Shown: piece by piece, positions 33,867 through 45,885 of the stretch
How positions within the stretch are numbered: the first letter of the stretch is position 1
Layout of the letters: every line of letters begins with the position of its first letter
Assembly: GCF_031143425.1 (NCBI RefSeq)
Contig: NC_090444.1
Location: forward strand, 58,151,533 to 58,215,532
Source of the DNA: Pleurodeles waltl
Taxonomy: Eukaryota > Chordata > Amphibia > Caudata > Salamandridae
Reading direction: 5' to 3'
Length of the DNA: 64,000 nt
Notes under the pieces: model-generated
What the model was told of the DNA's origin: nothing
Seen by the model: only the letters and a program-made list of their open reading frames with translations
The model's database searches: none
Made by a program: the position numbers and the translations under genes

Positions 33867-35151
33867 GAGAGACCTCTTCATGAGCCTAAACAAGATATAG
33901 TGGACTATGTACTAGGCCTACGTTCCAGGATGGCAGAGTACATAGAAAAGGCAAGTAAAAACCTTGAGGCCAGCCAACAACTCCAGAAGATGTGGTATGA
34001 CCAAAAGGCTGCTATGGTTGAGTTTCAGCCAGGGCAGAAAGTCTGGGTTCTGGAGCCTGTGGCTCCCAGGGCACTTCAGGACAGATGGAGTGGCCCTTAC
34101 CCAGTGCTAGCAAGAAAGAGTTGGGTCACCTACCTGGTAGACCTAGGCACTAGCAGGACCCCCAAAAGGGTGATCCATGTGAACCGCCTCAAACTCTTTC
34201 ATGACAGGGCAGATGTGAATCTGTTGATGGTAACAGATGAGGACCAGGAAGCTGAGAGTGAACCTCTCCCTGATCTCCTCTCCACAGACCCTAAAGATGG
34301 CTCAGTTGATGGAGCGATCTATTCAGACACCCTCTCTGGCCAACAGCAATCTGACTGTAGGAAGGTCCTACAACAGTTTGCTGAGCTTTTTTCCCTAACC
34401 TCTGGTCAGACACACTTGTGTACCCATGATGTGGACACAGGAGACAGCATGCCTGTCAAAAACAAGATTTTCAGGCAGTCTGACCAAGTTAAGGAAAGCA
34501 TCAAGGTGGAAGTCCACAAGATGCTGGAATTGGGAGTCATTGAGCACTCTGACAGCCCCTGGGCCAGCCCAATGGTCTTAGTTCCCAAACCTCACACCAA
34601 AGATGGAAAGAGAGAGATGAGGTTTTGTGTGGACTACAGAGGACTTAATTCTGTCACCAAGACAGATGCCCATCAAATTCCAAGGGCAGATGAATTGATT
34701 GACAAACTAGGTGCTGCCAGATACTTAAGTACCTTTGACTTGACAGCAGGGTACTGGCAAATCAAAATGGCACCAGGAGCAAAAGAAAAGACAGCATTCT
34801 CCACACCTGATGGGCACTATCAGTTTACTGTCATGCCCTTTGGTTTAAAGAATGCCCCTGCCACCTTCCAAAGGTTGGTGAATCAAGTCCTTGCTGGCTT
34901 GGAGTCCTTTAGTGCAGCTTATCTTGACGATATTGCTGTCTTAAGCTCCAGCTGGCAGGATCACCTGGTCCACCTGAAGGTTTTGAAGGCCCTGCAAACA
35001 GCAGGCCTCTCTATCAAGGCATCCAAATGTCAGATAGGGCAGGAAACTGTGGTTTACTTGGGACACCTTGTAGGTGGAGGCCAAGTTCAGCCACTCCAGC
35101 CCAAGATCCAGACTATTCTGGACTGGGCAGCTCCAAAAACCCGGACTCAAG
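33867..35151 (+). pseudogene. Gmr1-type integrase C-terminus fused in frame to reverse transcriptase
   Basis: From the Met at 33900 the frame gives about 418 residues. Residues 1-100 are the integrase C-terminal region with the GPY/F motif (RWSGPYPVL, 62-70) and VIHVNRLKLF. An acidic linker follows, and from about 195 the RT: GVIEHSDSPWASPMVLVPKP, then CVDYRGLN, STFDLTAGYWQI and FGLKNAPATFQR. The palm YLDD starts at residue 341 (34920-34931), then the thumb region. It ends where an LTR element begins at 35152; RT resumes at 38595 with GHSLA-type thumb sequence and RNase H. One continuous frame from GPY/F into RT is the key evidence for the unusual domain order. Confidence 0.93.
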
Positions 35152-38100
35152 TGTAGGAGGCTGGACTGGCTTGTAGTGAGTACCAAGGGGTACTTACACC
35201 TTGCACCAGGCCCAGGTATCCCTTATTAGTGTATAGGGGTGTCTAGCAGCTTAGGCTGATAGAAAAGGTAGCTTAGCAGAGCAGCTTAGGCTGAACTAGG
35301 AGACGAGTGAAGCTCCTACAAATTTGGAATGGGACAATTCCATGATCTTAGATACCTAACATGGCCATATTTGGAGTTACCATTGTGAAGATACATATAT
35401 GTATTGGCCTATATGCAGTGCACATGTATAAAGGTATCCCCACACTCACGAGGTCCGAGGAATTAGCCCTGGACAACGTGGAGACACCTTTGCTAGTACA
35501 AGTGTGCCCTCGCACACAATAGCTTTGCACCTAGCTTTCAGTAAATGAAGGTTAGGCACGTAGGTGACTTATAAGTTACTTAGTGCAGTGTAAAATGGCT
35601 GTGAAATAGTGTAGGAGGCTGGCCTGGCTTATAGTGGGAACCAATGGTACTTACACTCTGTGCCAGGTCCAGTTATCACTTATTAGTGTAGAAGAGGTGT
35701 TTCTAGCAGCTTAGGATGATAGAAGGTAGCTATGGAAGAGTAGCTAAGGCTGAACTAAGAGACATGTAAAGCTCCTACTATATCACTGGTGTCATATGCA
35801 CAATATCATAAGAAAACACAATACACAGATATACTAAAAATAAAGGTACTTTATTTTTATGACAATATGCCAAAAGTATCTTAGTGAGTACCCTCAGTAT
35901 GAGGATAGCAAATATACACAAGATATATGTACACAATACCAAAATATGCAGTAATAGCAATAGAAAACAGTGCAAACAATGTATAGTCACAATAGAATGC
36001 AATGGGGGCACATAGGGATAGGGGCAACACAAACCATATACCCTAGAAGTGGAATGCGAACCACGAATGGACCCCAAACCTATGTGACCTCGTAGAGGGT
36101 CGCTGGGACTGTAAAAAACAGTGAGGGTTAGAAAAATAGCCCACCCCAAGACCCTGAAAAGTGGGTGCAAAGTGCACCTAAGTTCCCCAAAGAGCACAGA
36201 AGTCGTGATAGGGGAATTCTGCAGGAAAGAAATGATGGATTTCCAGACGAGAGTACCTGTGGAACAAGGGGACCAAGTCCAAAAGTCACGATCAAGTCGG
36301 GAGTGGGCAGATACCCAGGGAATGTAAGCTGTGGATGCAAAGAAGCTGCCACCAGATGGTAGAAGCTGAGGATTCTGCATGAACGACAAGGGGTAGAAAC
36401 TTCCCCTTTAGAGGATGGATGTCCCACGTCATGAAGAGTCGCGCAGAAGTGTTTTCCCCGCAGAAAGACCGCAAACAAGCCTTGCTAGCTGCAAGGGTCA
36501 CGGTTAGGGTTTTCGGATGCTGCTGTGGCCCAGGAGGGACCAGGATGTCGCCAATTGCGTGAGGGGACAGAGGGGGTGTCCAGCAAGACAAGGAGCCCTC
36601 TCAGAAGCAGGCAGCACCCGGAGAAGTGCTGGAACAGGCACTACAAAGTGGAGTGAAATGGTGCTCACCCGAAGTTGCACAAGAGAGTCCCACGCCGCCG
36701 GAGGACAACTCAGGAGGTCGTGCAATGCAGGTTAGAGTGCCGTGGACCCAGGCTTGGCTGTGCACAAAGGAAATGTTCGTGGAGTGCAAGGGAGCCGGAG
36801 TAGCTGCAAAACACGCGGTTCCCAGCAATGCAGTCTGGCGTGGGGAGGCAAGGACTTACCTACACCAAACTTGGACTGAAGAGTCACTGGACTGTGGGAG
36901 TCACTTGGACAGAGTTGCTGAGTTCAAGGGACCTCGCTCGTCATGCTGAGAGGAGACCCAGAGGACCAGTGATGCAGTTCATTGGTGCCTGCGGTTGCAG
37001 GGGGAATATTCCGTCGACCCACGGGAGATTTCTTCGGAGCTTCTAGTGCAGAGAGGAGGCAGACTACCCCCACAGCATGCACCACCAGGAAAACAGTTGA
37101 GAAGGCGGCTGGATCAGCGTTACAGTGTCGCAGTAGTCGTCGTTGCTTCTTTGTTGCAGTTTTGCAGGCTTCCAGCCCGGTCAGCAGTTGATTCCTTGGC
37201 AGAAGGTGAAGAGAGAGATGCAGAGGAACTCTGATGAGCTCTTGCATTCGTTATCTAAGGAATTCCCCAAAGCAGAGACCCTAAATAGCCAGAAAAGAGG
37301 GTTTGGCTACTTAGGAGAGAGGATAGGCTAGCAACACCTGAAGGAGCCTAACAGAAGGAGTCTCTGACGTCACCTGCTGGCCCTGGCCACTCAGAGCAGT
37401 CCAGTGTGCCAGCAGCACCTCTGTTTCCAAGATGGCAGAGGTCTGGAGCACACTGGAGGAGCTCTGGGCACCTCCATGGGGAGGTGCAGGTCAGGGGAGT
37501 GGTCTCTCCCCTTTCCTTTGTCCAGTTTCGCGCCAGAGCAGGGCTGAGGGATCCCTGAACCAGTGTAGACTGGCTTATGCAGAGATGGGCACCATCTGTG
37601 CCCATCAAAGCATTTCCAGAGGCTGGGGGGAGGCTACTCCTCCCCAGCCCGGACACCTTTTTCCAAGAGGAGAGGGTGTAACACCCTCTCTCTGAGGAAG
37701 TCCTTTGTTCTGCCTTCCTGGGCCAAGCCTGGCTGGGCCCCAAGAGGGCAGAAACCTGTCTGAGGGGTTGGCAGAAGCAGCAGCTGCAGTGAAAACACCG
37801 GGAAAGGCAGTTTGGCAGTACCCGGGTCTGTGCTAGAGTCCCGGGAAATCATGGGATTGTCTCCCCAATACCAGGATGGCATTGGTGGGGCAATTCCATG
37901 ATCTTAGACATGTTACATGGCCATATTCGGAGTTACCATTGTGAAGCTACACATAGGTAGTGACCTATATGTAGTGCACGCGTGTAATGGTGTCCCCGCA
38001 CTCACAAAGTCCGGGGAATTGGCCCTGAACAATGTGGGGGCACCTTGGCTAGTGCCAGGGTGCCCACACACTAAGTAACTTAGCACCCAACCTTTACCAG

Positions 38101-38589
38101 GTAAAGGTTAGACATATAGGTGACTTATAAGTTACTTAAGTGCAGTGTAAAATGGCTGTGAAATAACGTGGACGTTATTTCACTCGGGCTGCAGTGGCAG
38201 GCCTGTGTAAGAATTGTCAGAGCTCCCTATGGGTGTCAAAAGAAATGCTGCAGCCCATAGGGATCTCCTGGAACCCCAATACCCTGGGTACCTCAGTACC
38301 ATATACTAGGGAATTATAAGGGTGTTCTAGTATGCCAATGTAAATTGGTAAAATTGGTCACTAGCCTGTTAGTGACAATTTGGAAAGAAATGAGAGAGCA
38401 TAACCACTGAGGTTCTGATTAGCAGAGCCTCAGTGAGACAGTTAGTCTTAACACAGGTAACACATACAGGGCACACTTATGAGCATTGGGGCCCTGGCTG
38501 GCAGGGTCCCAGTGACACATACAACTAAAACAACATATATACAGTGAAATATGGGGGTAACATGCCAGGCAAGGTGGTACTTTCCTACA
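35152..38589 (-). mobile_element. family B LTR insertion with TSD, head partly duplicated
   Basis: Inserted between the RT and RNase H halves of the Gmr1-type pol, with TCAAG on both sides (35147-35151, 38590-38594). The minus-strand LTR starts TGTAGGAAAGTACCACC at 38589 and runs to TGTAGGAGGCTGGCC (plus-strand view) at 35612. Beyond it a second, shortened copy of the same LTR end occupies 35152-35611. That copy again begins TGTAGGAGGCTGG, then jumps to the part matching 37870-38165. This looks like a two-LTR remnant that lost its interior, or an LTR-into-LTR insertion. No gag or pol is left. Frames up to 203 residues in it have no domain. Confidence 0.8.
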
Positions 38590-38594
38590 TCAAG

Positions 38595-39199
38595 TCAGGG
38601 CATTCCTTGGCTTGACTGGGTACTACAGGAGGTTTGTGAAGGGATATGGATCAATAGTGACACCCCTCACAGAACTTACCTCCAAGAAAATGCCCAAGAA
38701 GGTAAACTGGACTGTAGAATGCCAACAGGCCTTTGACACCCTAAAACAAGCTATGTGCACAGCACCAGTTCTAAAAGCTCCAGATTACTCCAAGCAGTTC
38801 ATTGTGCAGACTGATGACTCTGAACATGGGATAGGGGCAGTATTGTCCCAAACAAATGATGATGGCCTTGACTAGCCTGTTGCTTTCATTAGCAGGAGGT
38901 TACTCCCCAGGGAGCAGCGTTGGAGTGCAATTGAGAGGGAGGCCTTTGGTGTGGTTTGGTCCCTGAAGAAGCTGAGACCATACCTCTTTGGTACTCACTT
39001 TGTAGTTCAAACTGACCACAGACCTCTCAGATGGCTAATGGAAATGAAAGGTGAAAATCCAAAACTGTTGAGGTGGTCCATCTCCCTACAGGGAATGGAC
39101 TTTATAGTGGAACACAGACCTGGGACTGCCCATGCCAATGCAGATGGCCTTTCCAGGTTCTTCCACTTAGAAAATGAAGACTCTCTTGGGAAACGTTAG
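38595..39199 (+). pseudogene. Gmr1-type RT thumb and RNase H
   Basis: The frame continues pol after the insertion: [17 protein letters not shown] (thumb/connection), then RNase H with [46 protein letters not shown] and GTAHANADGLSR. The Asp, Glu, Asp and final His/Asp positions are all present. A TAG at 38873 interrupts it, and the same frame resumes. It ends at a stop shortly before the polypurine tract, with nothing after RNase H. In normal Ty3/gypsy elements integrase would follow here, and it does not. Confidence 0.9.
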
Positions 39200-39214
39200 T
39201 CTCATCCTCTTTCG

Positions 39215-39232
39215 TTTGGGGGGAGGGGGTAG
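39215..39232 (+). promoter_or_regulatory. polypurine tract of the Gmr1-type element
   Basis: TTTGGGGGGAGGGGGTAG lies directly before the LTR start TGTAAGG at 39233. It would prime plus-strand DNA synthesis. The purine run and its contact with the LTR fix the 5' edge of the 3' LTR. Confidence 0.85.
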
Positions 39233-41473
39233 TGTAAGGAAAGTAAGGAAATGCATCCTTGGCATGGATACCCCCTGACTTTTTGCCTTTGCTGATGCCA
39301 AGTTATGATTTGAAAGTGTGCTGAGGCCTGCTAACCAGGCCCCAGCACCAGTGTTCTTTCCCTAAAACGGTACCTTTGTTTCCACAATTGGCACACCCTG
39401 GCATCCAGGTAAGTCCCTTGTAACTGGTACCCCTGGTACCAAGGCCCCTGATGCCAGGGAAGGTCTCTAAGGGATACAGCATGTCTTGTTCCACCCTGGG
39501 GACCCCTCAGGGTGCCATGCCAACCTCACACTGCCTATGGCATAGATAAGTCACCCCTCTAGCAGGCCTCACAGCCCTAAGGCAGGGTGCACTATACTAT
39601 AGGTGAGGGCATAGGTGCATGAGCACTATGCCCCTACAGTGTCTAAGCAAAACCTTAGACATTGTAAGTGCAGGGTAGCCATAAGAGTATTTGGTCTGGG
39701 AGTATGTCATACACAAACTCCACAGCACCATAATGGCTACACTGAAAAACTGGGAAGTTTGGTATCAAACTTCTCAGCACAATAAATGCACACTGATGCC
39801 AGTGTACATTTTATTGTGAAATACACCCCAGAGGGCATCTTAGAGATGCCCCCTGAAAACATACCCGACTTCCAGTGTGGGCTGACTAGTTCTACCAGCC
39901 TGCCACACACCAGACATGTTGCTGGCCACATGGGGAGAGTGCCTTTGTCACTCTGTGGCTAGTAACAAAGCCTGTACTGGGTGGAGGTGCTTCTCACCTC
40001 CCCCTGCAGGAACTGTAACACCTGGCGGTGAGCCTCAAAGGCTCACCCCCTTTGTTACAGCGCCACAGGGCACTCCAGCTAGTGAAGATGCCCGCCCCCT
40101 CCGGCCACGGCCCCACTTTTGGCGGCAAGGCCGGAGGAGATAATGAGAAAAACAAGGAGGAGTCACTGGCCAGTCAGGACAACCCCTAAGGTGTCCTGAG
40201 CTGAGGTGACTCTGACTTCTAGAAAACCTCCATCTTGCAGATGGAGGATTCCCCCAATAGGATTAGGGATGTGCTGCCCTCCCCTCAGGGAGGAGGCCCA
40301 AAGAGGGTGTAGCCACCCTCAGGGCTAGTAGCCATTGGCTACTAACCCCCCAGACCTAAACACCCCCCTAAATTGAGTATTTAGGGCCCCCCAGAACCAA
40401 GCAAGATAGATTCCTGCAACCTGAAGACGAAGAAGAACTGCTGACCTGAAAGCCCTGCAGAGAAGACGGAGGCACCAACTGCTTTGGCCCCAGCCCTACC
40501 GGCCTGTCTCCCCACTTCAAGAAAAACTGCAACAGCTACGCGTTCCCCAGGGTCCAGCGACCTCTGAAGCCTCAGAGGACTCCCCTGCATCTAAAAGGAC
40601 CAAGAACTCCCGAGGACAGCGGCTCTGCTCCAAAGAAGAAACAACTTTGCAACAAAGAAACAAACTTTAAAGGACTGCACGTTTCCCGCCGGAAGCATGA
40701 GACTTTCCACTCTGCACCCAATGCCCCCGGCTCAACCTGCGAAGAATCAACACTACAGGGAGGACTCCCCGGCGACTGCGACCCTGTGAGTAGCCAGAGT
40801 TGACCCCCCTGAGCTCCTCCAGCGACGCCTGCAGAGGGAATCCAGAGGCTCCCGCTGACCGCGACTGCCTGCTTCAAAAAACCCAACGCCTGGGAAAGAC
40901 ACTGCACTCGCAGCCCCCAGGACCTGAAGGATCTGATCTCCAGTGCAGAAGCGACCCCCAGGTGGCCCTCTCCCTTGTCCACCCAACTCTGAACCCTGTA
41001 TGTGGTTTACTTACCTGCAAAACTAACAAATACTTACCTTCCCCAGGAACTGTTGAAATTTGCACTGTGTCTAGTTTTAAAATAGCTTATTGCCATTTTT
41101 GCCAAAACTGTATATGCTATTTTGCTGATTCAAAGTTCCTATGATACCTACGTGAAGTACCTTTCATTTGAAATATTGATTGTAAATCTTGAACCTGTGG
41201 TTCTTAAAATAAACTAAGAAAATATATTTTTCTATATAAAAACCTATTGGCCTGGAATTGTCTTTGACTGTGTGTTCCTCATTTATTGCCTGTGTGTGTA
41301 CAAAAAATGCTTAACACTACCCTCTGATAAGCCTACCGCTCGACCACACTACCACAAAATAGAGCATTAGAATTATCTCTTTTTGCCACTATCTTACCTC
41401 TAAGGGGAACCCTTGGACTCTGTGCATGCTATTTCTTACTTTGAAATAGTACATACAGAGCCAACTTCCTACA
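39233..41473 (+). mobile_element. 3' LTR of the Gmr1-type element
   Basis: 2,241 bp from TGTAAGGAAAGTAAGG to CCAACTTCCTACA. The last 250 bases contain AATAAA-type signals (near 41206) and align with the end of the family A LTR at 27512-30609. No second LTR exists on the 5' side, so no target duplication can be tested. Frames inside it (up to 136 residues) are fortuitous. Confidence 0.85.
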
Positions 41474-41688
41474 CACCCCAAAACGGAACTGGCTTTGCTC
41501 TCCCTTTTAGTAAGTTTGGAATAACATCCTATTGTGATGCCTTATTACTGTGCCATAGGATAGTGGATATTGATATAATTTGCACTGCTGCCTCTTATAG
41601 ATCATCTGCCTGGTTTATCTTGAGAAAAGAAGGATAAATCCAGTACTTGTTTGTTAAATTGCTTTCATTTGCATAACAGATACATTGA
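41474..41688. other. unassigned sequence
   Basis: Short gap between the LTR and the next MITE; nothing recognised. Confidence 0.4.
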
Positions 41689-42196
41689 GGGGCAGATTGA
41701 TGAAAAGTGGCGCTGCACCTAGTGCAGCATCACTTTTCTTGCGCCCCCTAATCCCACCATATTTAAAATACGGTACACCATGGCGGTAGACAGGAGTTCT
41801 AGCGGCATAATTTTTTTCGCTAGTCCGGTGCTTTGCAAAAATGATGACGCAAATCCTGAAAAGCACCTAGAGGCCCATTGAAAACAATGGGAGCCTTCCT
41901 TTAACACCTGCTCTTAGCAGGCATTAAAAATGCAGATAAAAATTGCTCAAAAAATCTCTTAGATTTCTTTGCAACATTTATTCCCCCTCCCCCCCAGCAC
42001 TGGAATGCCCCTGTGGCATATACCATGCCTGGCATAGGCATAATGTGGCGCAAGGGATTACAAAGTGACGCAATGCAAGTATTGTGCTACTTTGTAAATA
42101 TGGCACAGCGTTTTCAGGCTTCCAACGCCACATTAGTGTAAGAAAATGACACAAATGTGGTGTTGGAATGGCGCTAGGCTCTCTTAAATCTGGGCC
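41689..42196. mobile_element. MITE (GGGCCAGATTTAAGA-type), uninterrupted copy
   Basis: The left end is GGGGCAGATTGATGAAAAGTGG and the right end, read on the minus strand, is GGCCCAGATTTAAGAGAGCC. The interior has TAATGTGGCGC and a lag of 'ggcataatg' blocks, also seen in the MITE at 22812. About 508 bp, non-coding. The flanking bases TGA and TAA do not give a certain target duplication. Confidence 0.65.
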
Positions 42197-42499
42197 TAAG
42201 TGTAGGGGAGAAGATGTGGTGCTGTTGCATAGCCATTTTAGTAATGTCTCTGGGCCCATTATTTTAGCAACTAGACCTGCTGCTTGTGTCCTTTAGCCTA
42301 GTTACATTTTATTCTGCTTCATATTATTATTTTAGAATTGGTCACATTCGTGGTGCTATTTTCTTTTCTTCATCTAGTTGCCCTTTCACCTAGAAAAGCA
42401 TTGCGTTTTATAGCACAACACTCTTTCACCCTGTTCGTTCCTCAAGGTTGTAGCAAATGAGGCATTTTCGGTACAAGTGGTACACTGTGTCTCTAAAAT
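42197..42499. other. unassigned sequence
   Basis: No frame or repeat that I can name. The 5' limit of the ERV copy 2 LTR is unknown and may lie here. Confidence 0.35.
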
Positions 42500-43120
42500 A
42501 GACAGAAACACACATATTTTGATGTGAGAACATTTTCTTAGAACACCAGCTTTTTTATTATAAAAACATTCCCTTGTCCCATGCCCATTAGAGAGAGGCT
42601 CCAGCCAGATGAGCACAATCTCATGCTGACTGACTTCGCCACAGCTGCTTGATGAGATTACCGGTTCCCTGACCTGCTTGGGAATGGTGTCTCTATAAAC
42701 AAAAGGCACACTCATGTATGGATGATGCTGTCTTCCCAAGGGGTAATCCTCATGGGTGGATTAGGGTTTAGTATGTTGTGCTCCAGTTTAGGTAGGAGCC
42801 ACATATGTCTATAGTACTTAGTGTCAGTATGGTCAGACTTGTTCAGGTTTCACTTTTCTTGTCACAATTTTGCTTTTAGCATGTTTCATCATTCTTACAT
42901 TGCATTTCATGCCATTCTATCTAAGATGCAGCTGATTCAATAAATCTCATTAAACCATAGTCTGCCTCTGTTTGTCTTTGCATGTCTGAGACTAATGTAA
43001 TTGAGGAAAAAACAATGAGATCTGATTCACCACAATTTCCCTAAGAAGTCGTTCTTGTTATGCGCCTGGTAGCCACAAATCATACCAGGTCTTGAGTGGT
43101 GATGAGGTGTTGTTAACTGG
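42500..43120 (+). other. probable 5' LTR (3' part) and leader of ERV copy 2
   Basis: A TATAAAA at about 42559 and an AATAAA at 42939-42944 lie about 380 bases apart, similar to the 411-base spacing in the ERV-like fragment at 60532-60948. After the AATAAA the sequence CATGTCTGAGACT and GAGATCTGATTCACCAC aligns with the leader of ERV copy 1 (minus strand, around 18250-18200). Neither the TG start of the LTR nor the primer-binding site could be fixed, so the edges are approximate. Confidence 0.45.
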
Positions 43121-43468
43121 CTGAACATGGATTGGGCGGACAGTTGAACCATGGTGTAGGATTAGACTCAATTACCCACGATCCAGGTGATACTGCCGCC
43201 CAAATCCAGCAGCCTCATTAGGATAATGAGAGCCAACCTGACATGGTGCCACCAACGTTTGGTCAGACACTAATTCTCGGATCCTCCTGAGTATCTCTGT
43301 CTCACTACGTGCTAAAGATCCCTCAATAATATATACATAGATGTTCGTTGTATTGAGGATTTCCTCCTCAGCTAGGTAGGTAGTACACTGTAGGCTGTTC
43401 GAGCTTGAACCTTAGAAAGGATCAATGCCCATTTTTGGTGTCCTTATCTCTGAACAATTACATTTACC

Positions 43469-43613
43469 ATAGCAAACCCTCAATGGGTAACAATTGCAGT
43501 AAATATGCAAACTCCCCTTACAGCTCATTTGTTAGCTCATGACCTCACAGCCCAGAGGGTTCCAGTATCATTTGTAGTCGAGGCTCATCCAGCCTATAGA
43601 ACAGAAATATTTT
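43469..43613 (+). pseudogene. ERV copy 2: gag N-terminus
   Basis: It aligns with the start of gag in copy 1, but the initiator codon there (ATG) reads ATA here (43469-43471). The frame then follows copy 1 closely (VTIAVNMQTPLTA) to the first nested insertion at 43614. Confidence 0.65.
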
Positions 43614-44587
43614 GGCCAACATTATAACTTTGGCGGTAACTGTCGCCTACCACCAAAGTGACAGCCGACAACATGCCGCCGCCATGGCTACCAGCCATCT
43701 ACGCATATTATGACTGTCAACGGTATTCCGCCAAAAAGCTGGCGGAATACCACCGACTGTCATGGCGGTGGACGGCGGTAAGGCGGCGCTGCTGACAGCA
43801 GCACCACCACGGCAGCAAAACACCGCCGACCATATCATGACCAATGATATGGCCTGGCGGTGTTTTGCTGGCGGACACTGCTGCTGACAGCAGTGCCACG
43901 GCCCATCTCCAGCCAGAGGACCCCCTGCAAGCAGGTAAGTCGGGTTCTCCAACAGGAGAGGGGGTGGGTGTGCATGTGTGTATGTGGGGGGTATGTGTGT
44001 GTTTTGGTATGCGTGCATGCAGGTGTGAGTCACGTTGAATGAGTACGTGAATGACTGAATGTGACTGTATGTTGTGTGTCGTGAATGCATGTGTGCGACA
44101 AAGTATGTTGGTGTGTGGGAATGTATGTGGGCATGTGTGGGTGGATGTGGGTATGCGTGTGTGCATGTGTGTCTATGGGTGTGCGTGGGGTGTGTGCATG
44201 CGTGGGGTGTGTACATGTGCGGGGGTGGGGGAGGGAGGGGAAGGGTGGGGGAGGACTCTGGGGAGGGGGTGGGGGCAACCCCTATAAGTGCCAGGAATTC
44301 CCTGGCACTGATAGTTCCTACCGCCATGGTTTTCGTGGCGGTAAGATTGCACCAAAACCATGGCGGTAGGCCGGGTCGTAATCCCGAGGTTGGGACTGTG
44401 ATGGCCGCTGGGCTGGAGACCGAAGTCTCCAGCCCAGCGGCCATTACCACCCTGGCGGTCGGTGTGTTAAAGTGGCTGTCTGTGATGGCTGTTACCACCA
44501 GGGTCAAAATCCAATTTTTTTTACCGCCGGCCTGTAGGCAGTATTAACTCCGCTTTAACACCTGCCACCAGGGTCGTAATGAGGGCC
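43614..44587. mobile_element. GC-rich TIR element with TTT target duplication
   Basis: The ends read GGCCAACATTATAACTTTGG and, from the right, GGCCCTCATTACGACCCTGG, flanked by TTT (43611-43613, 44588-44590). ERV copy 1 carries the unoccupied site (TTTT then ATTCTTG). The right 110 bases match the left end of the element starting at 61349, so both are one family. The interior is rich in GGCGGT/ACCGCC motifs and has a GT-rich tract (43960-44240). That tract keeps frames open on both strands (up to 286 residues, His/Thr/Pro-rich) without any domain. It is non-autonomous. Confidence 0.88.
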
Positions 44588-44925
44588 TTTATTCTTGGAT
44601 CACTTTTCCAGCAGTCATTAGGACACTAACACATTTTATCACTATACTCCTGCAAGCATACCTGCACAATATATAGCATATGCATATTTAGAGATACCTC
44701 TATCTTATCATGACTATAACAACTGGCTTGATGGGGCTCTACCACCCACAATACTACAGGCTAGGTTAGGTCCTTTGAGTAATGATGGTCCTGCCTGGCC
44801 TTTATTGGCCACATATACACCAAATCCTGATGCAGCCACCTTAGCGGTAGCGGAGGTTCACTGCTTATATGTTGAGCTTACCATCATACATAGACTCTTA
44901 TTGCAGTTTGTAATGCAAACATTAA
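44588..44925 (+). pseudogene. ERV copy 2: gag, second part
   Basis: It aligns base for base in blocks with the minus strand of 17630-17300 in copy 1, including CATATACACCA and ATGCAAACATTAA. No single long frame survives. It ends at the second nested insertion. Confidence 0.65.
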
Positions 44926-45882
44926 GGACCATGGACCATATGTACCAAAGCATTTTCCCATTGACACAGAATGGGTAAAACCCTTTGATACATCTGGCCC
45001 CATATTTATGGATGGTTAGCGTCACCTTAGCACCATTTATTTTGGCGCTAAAGCTGCGCTAACCTAATTCTATATTTATATTTTGACATTAGAGCTGCCT
45101 AACGTCAAAATATAGGAGTTAGTGCCATTGTTTAGGATGCGTGAAACCACCTTGCGTCTGTAAGATGCAAGGTAGGCATTCCTGTCCTAAACATAACGCT
45201 AACCCCCAGCACCATATTTATCTCCAAGCGTGAAAACGGCACGCAAGGAGGAGGCGGGCCTTAATAATGGTGCTAAGCCCGCTTATCGCCATTATTTAAT
45301 GCCAGGGTCAGATCAGGCGTTAAGGTGCAGGTAGGACCATTGCCATGACTAAACACCATGGAATGGGAGCAAAGATGCCCACCCCAACCCCCAGAAACAC
45401 GACCACCCACACCACAGGGACACTATAGAGGGGGACCCGCTTCCAAGTAAGTTTAGGTAAGTATACTTTTTTTTTGTAAGTGCCATTGGGGGCCCCTGCA
45501 TAAGTCCCCTGCCTGGCATTGGGTATGGTGGGCTTGCCCAGGGGACACTAGTCTCCTGTGATAGGCATGACTCCTGCCTGCACTTACACAGTAGTAATGT
45601 TTTGGCTGCCTGGGCATCAAAAAATTACACTTGGCTGGTTAGCTGCATATATTTTTTGCCGCTAACCAGCCTAATGTCACTTCAGACTCCCTAGTGCCAT
45701 TTTCCCTTATGCTATCCCTTATGACCAGCTAGTGTATTTTTTTTAGACACTATCCATTTCTTAGCACCATCTTGCGACTTTTAATAAATATGGCTCAAAG
45801 ATGGCATTAAGGAATGACGTTAAGAAAAATGACACAAAACTACAGTAGCACAGTTTTGCATCATTTTTCACAAATATGAGCC
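44926..45882. mobile_element. two abutting MITEs with a TAA target duplication
   Basis: The block begins GGACCATGGACCATATGTACC and ends ACAAATATGAGCC, flanked by TAA (44923-44925, 45883-45885). ERV copy 1 has the empty site CATTAAATACTAAC. A small fold-back of about 70 bases (ATGTACCAAAG mirrored by CTTTGATACAT, 44931-44997) abuts a larger unit starting GGCCCCATATTTATGG, whose far end on the minus strand reads GGCTCATATTTGTG. Either one composite moved, or one MITE landed at the edge of the other. No domain-bearing frame. Confidence 0.8.
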
Positions 45883-45885
45883 TAA

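Larger units (their letters stand above)
31757..41473 (+). mobile_element. Gmr1-type Ty3/gypsy retrotransposon, 5'-truncated, with a nested insertion
   Basis: Coding order is gag, protease, integrase, reverse transcriptase, RNase H, then a polypurine tract and a 2,241-bp 3' LTR. Integrase lies upstream of RT and its C-terminal GPY/F block is in the same open frame as RT, so the order is genuine and not caused by rearrangement. The RT (YLDD) and GPY/F module are Ty3/gypsy-like, while the order is that of Ty1/copia. This combination defines the Gmr1 group known from fish and other deuterostomes. The copy lacks its 5' LTR and gag N-terminus and has one frameshift, a few in-frame stops and a 3.4-kb insertion at 35152-38589. 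Confidence 0.88.

Noticed and set aside
35778..36389. A 203-residue minus-strand frame
   Set aside because: It lies entirely inside the family B LTR and shows no domain; related LTR copies do not keep the frame.
43647..44547. A 286-residue minus-strand frame and opposing 157-residue frame, His/Thr/Pro- and Cys/Val/Gly-rich
   Set aside because: They translate the GT-rich tract in the TIR element. Both strands are open together and there is no domain.
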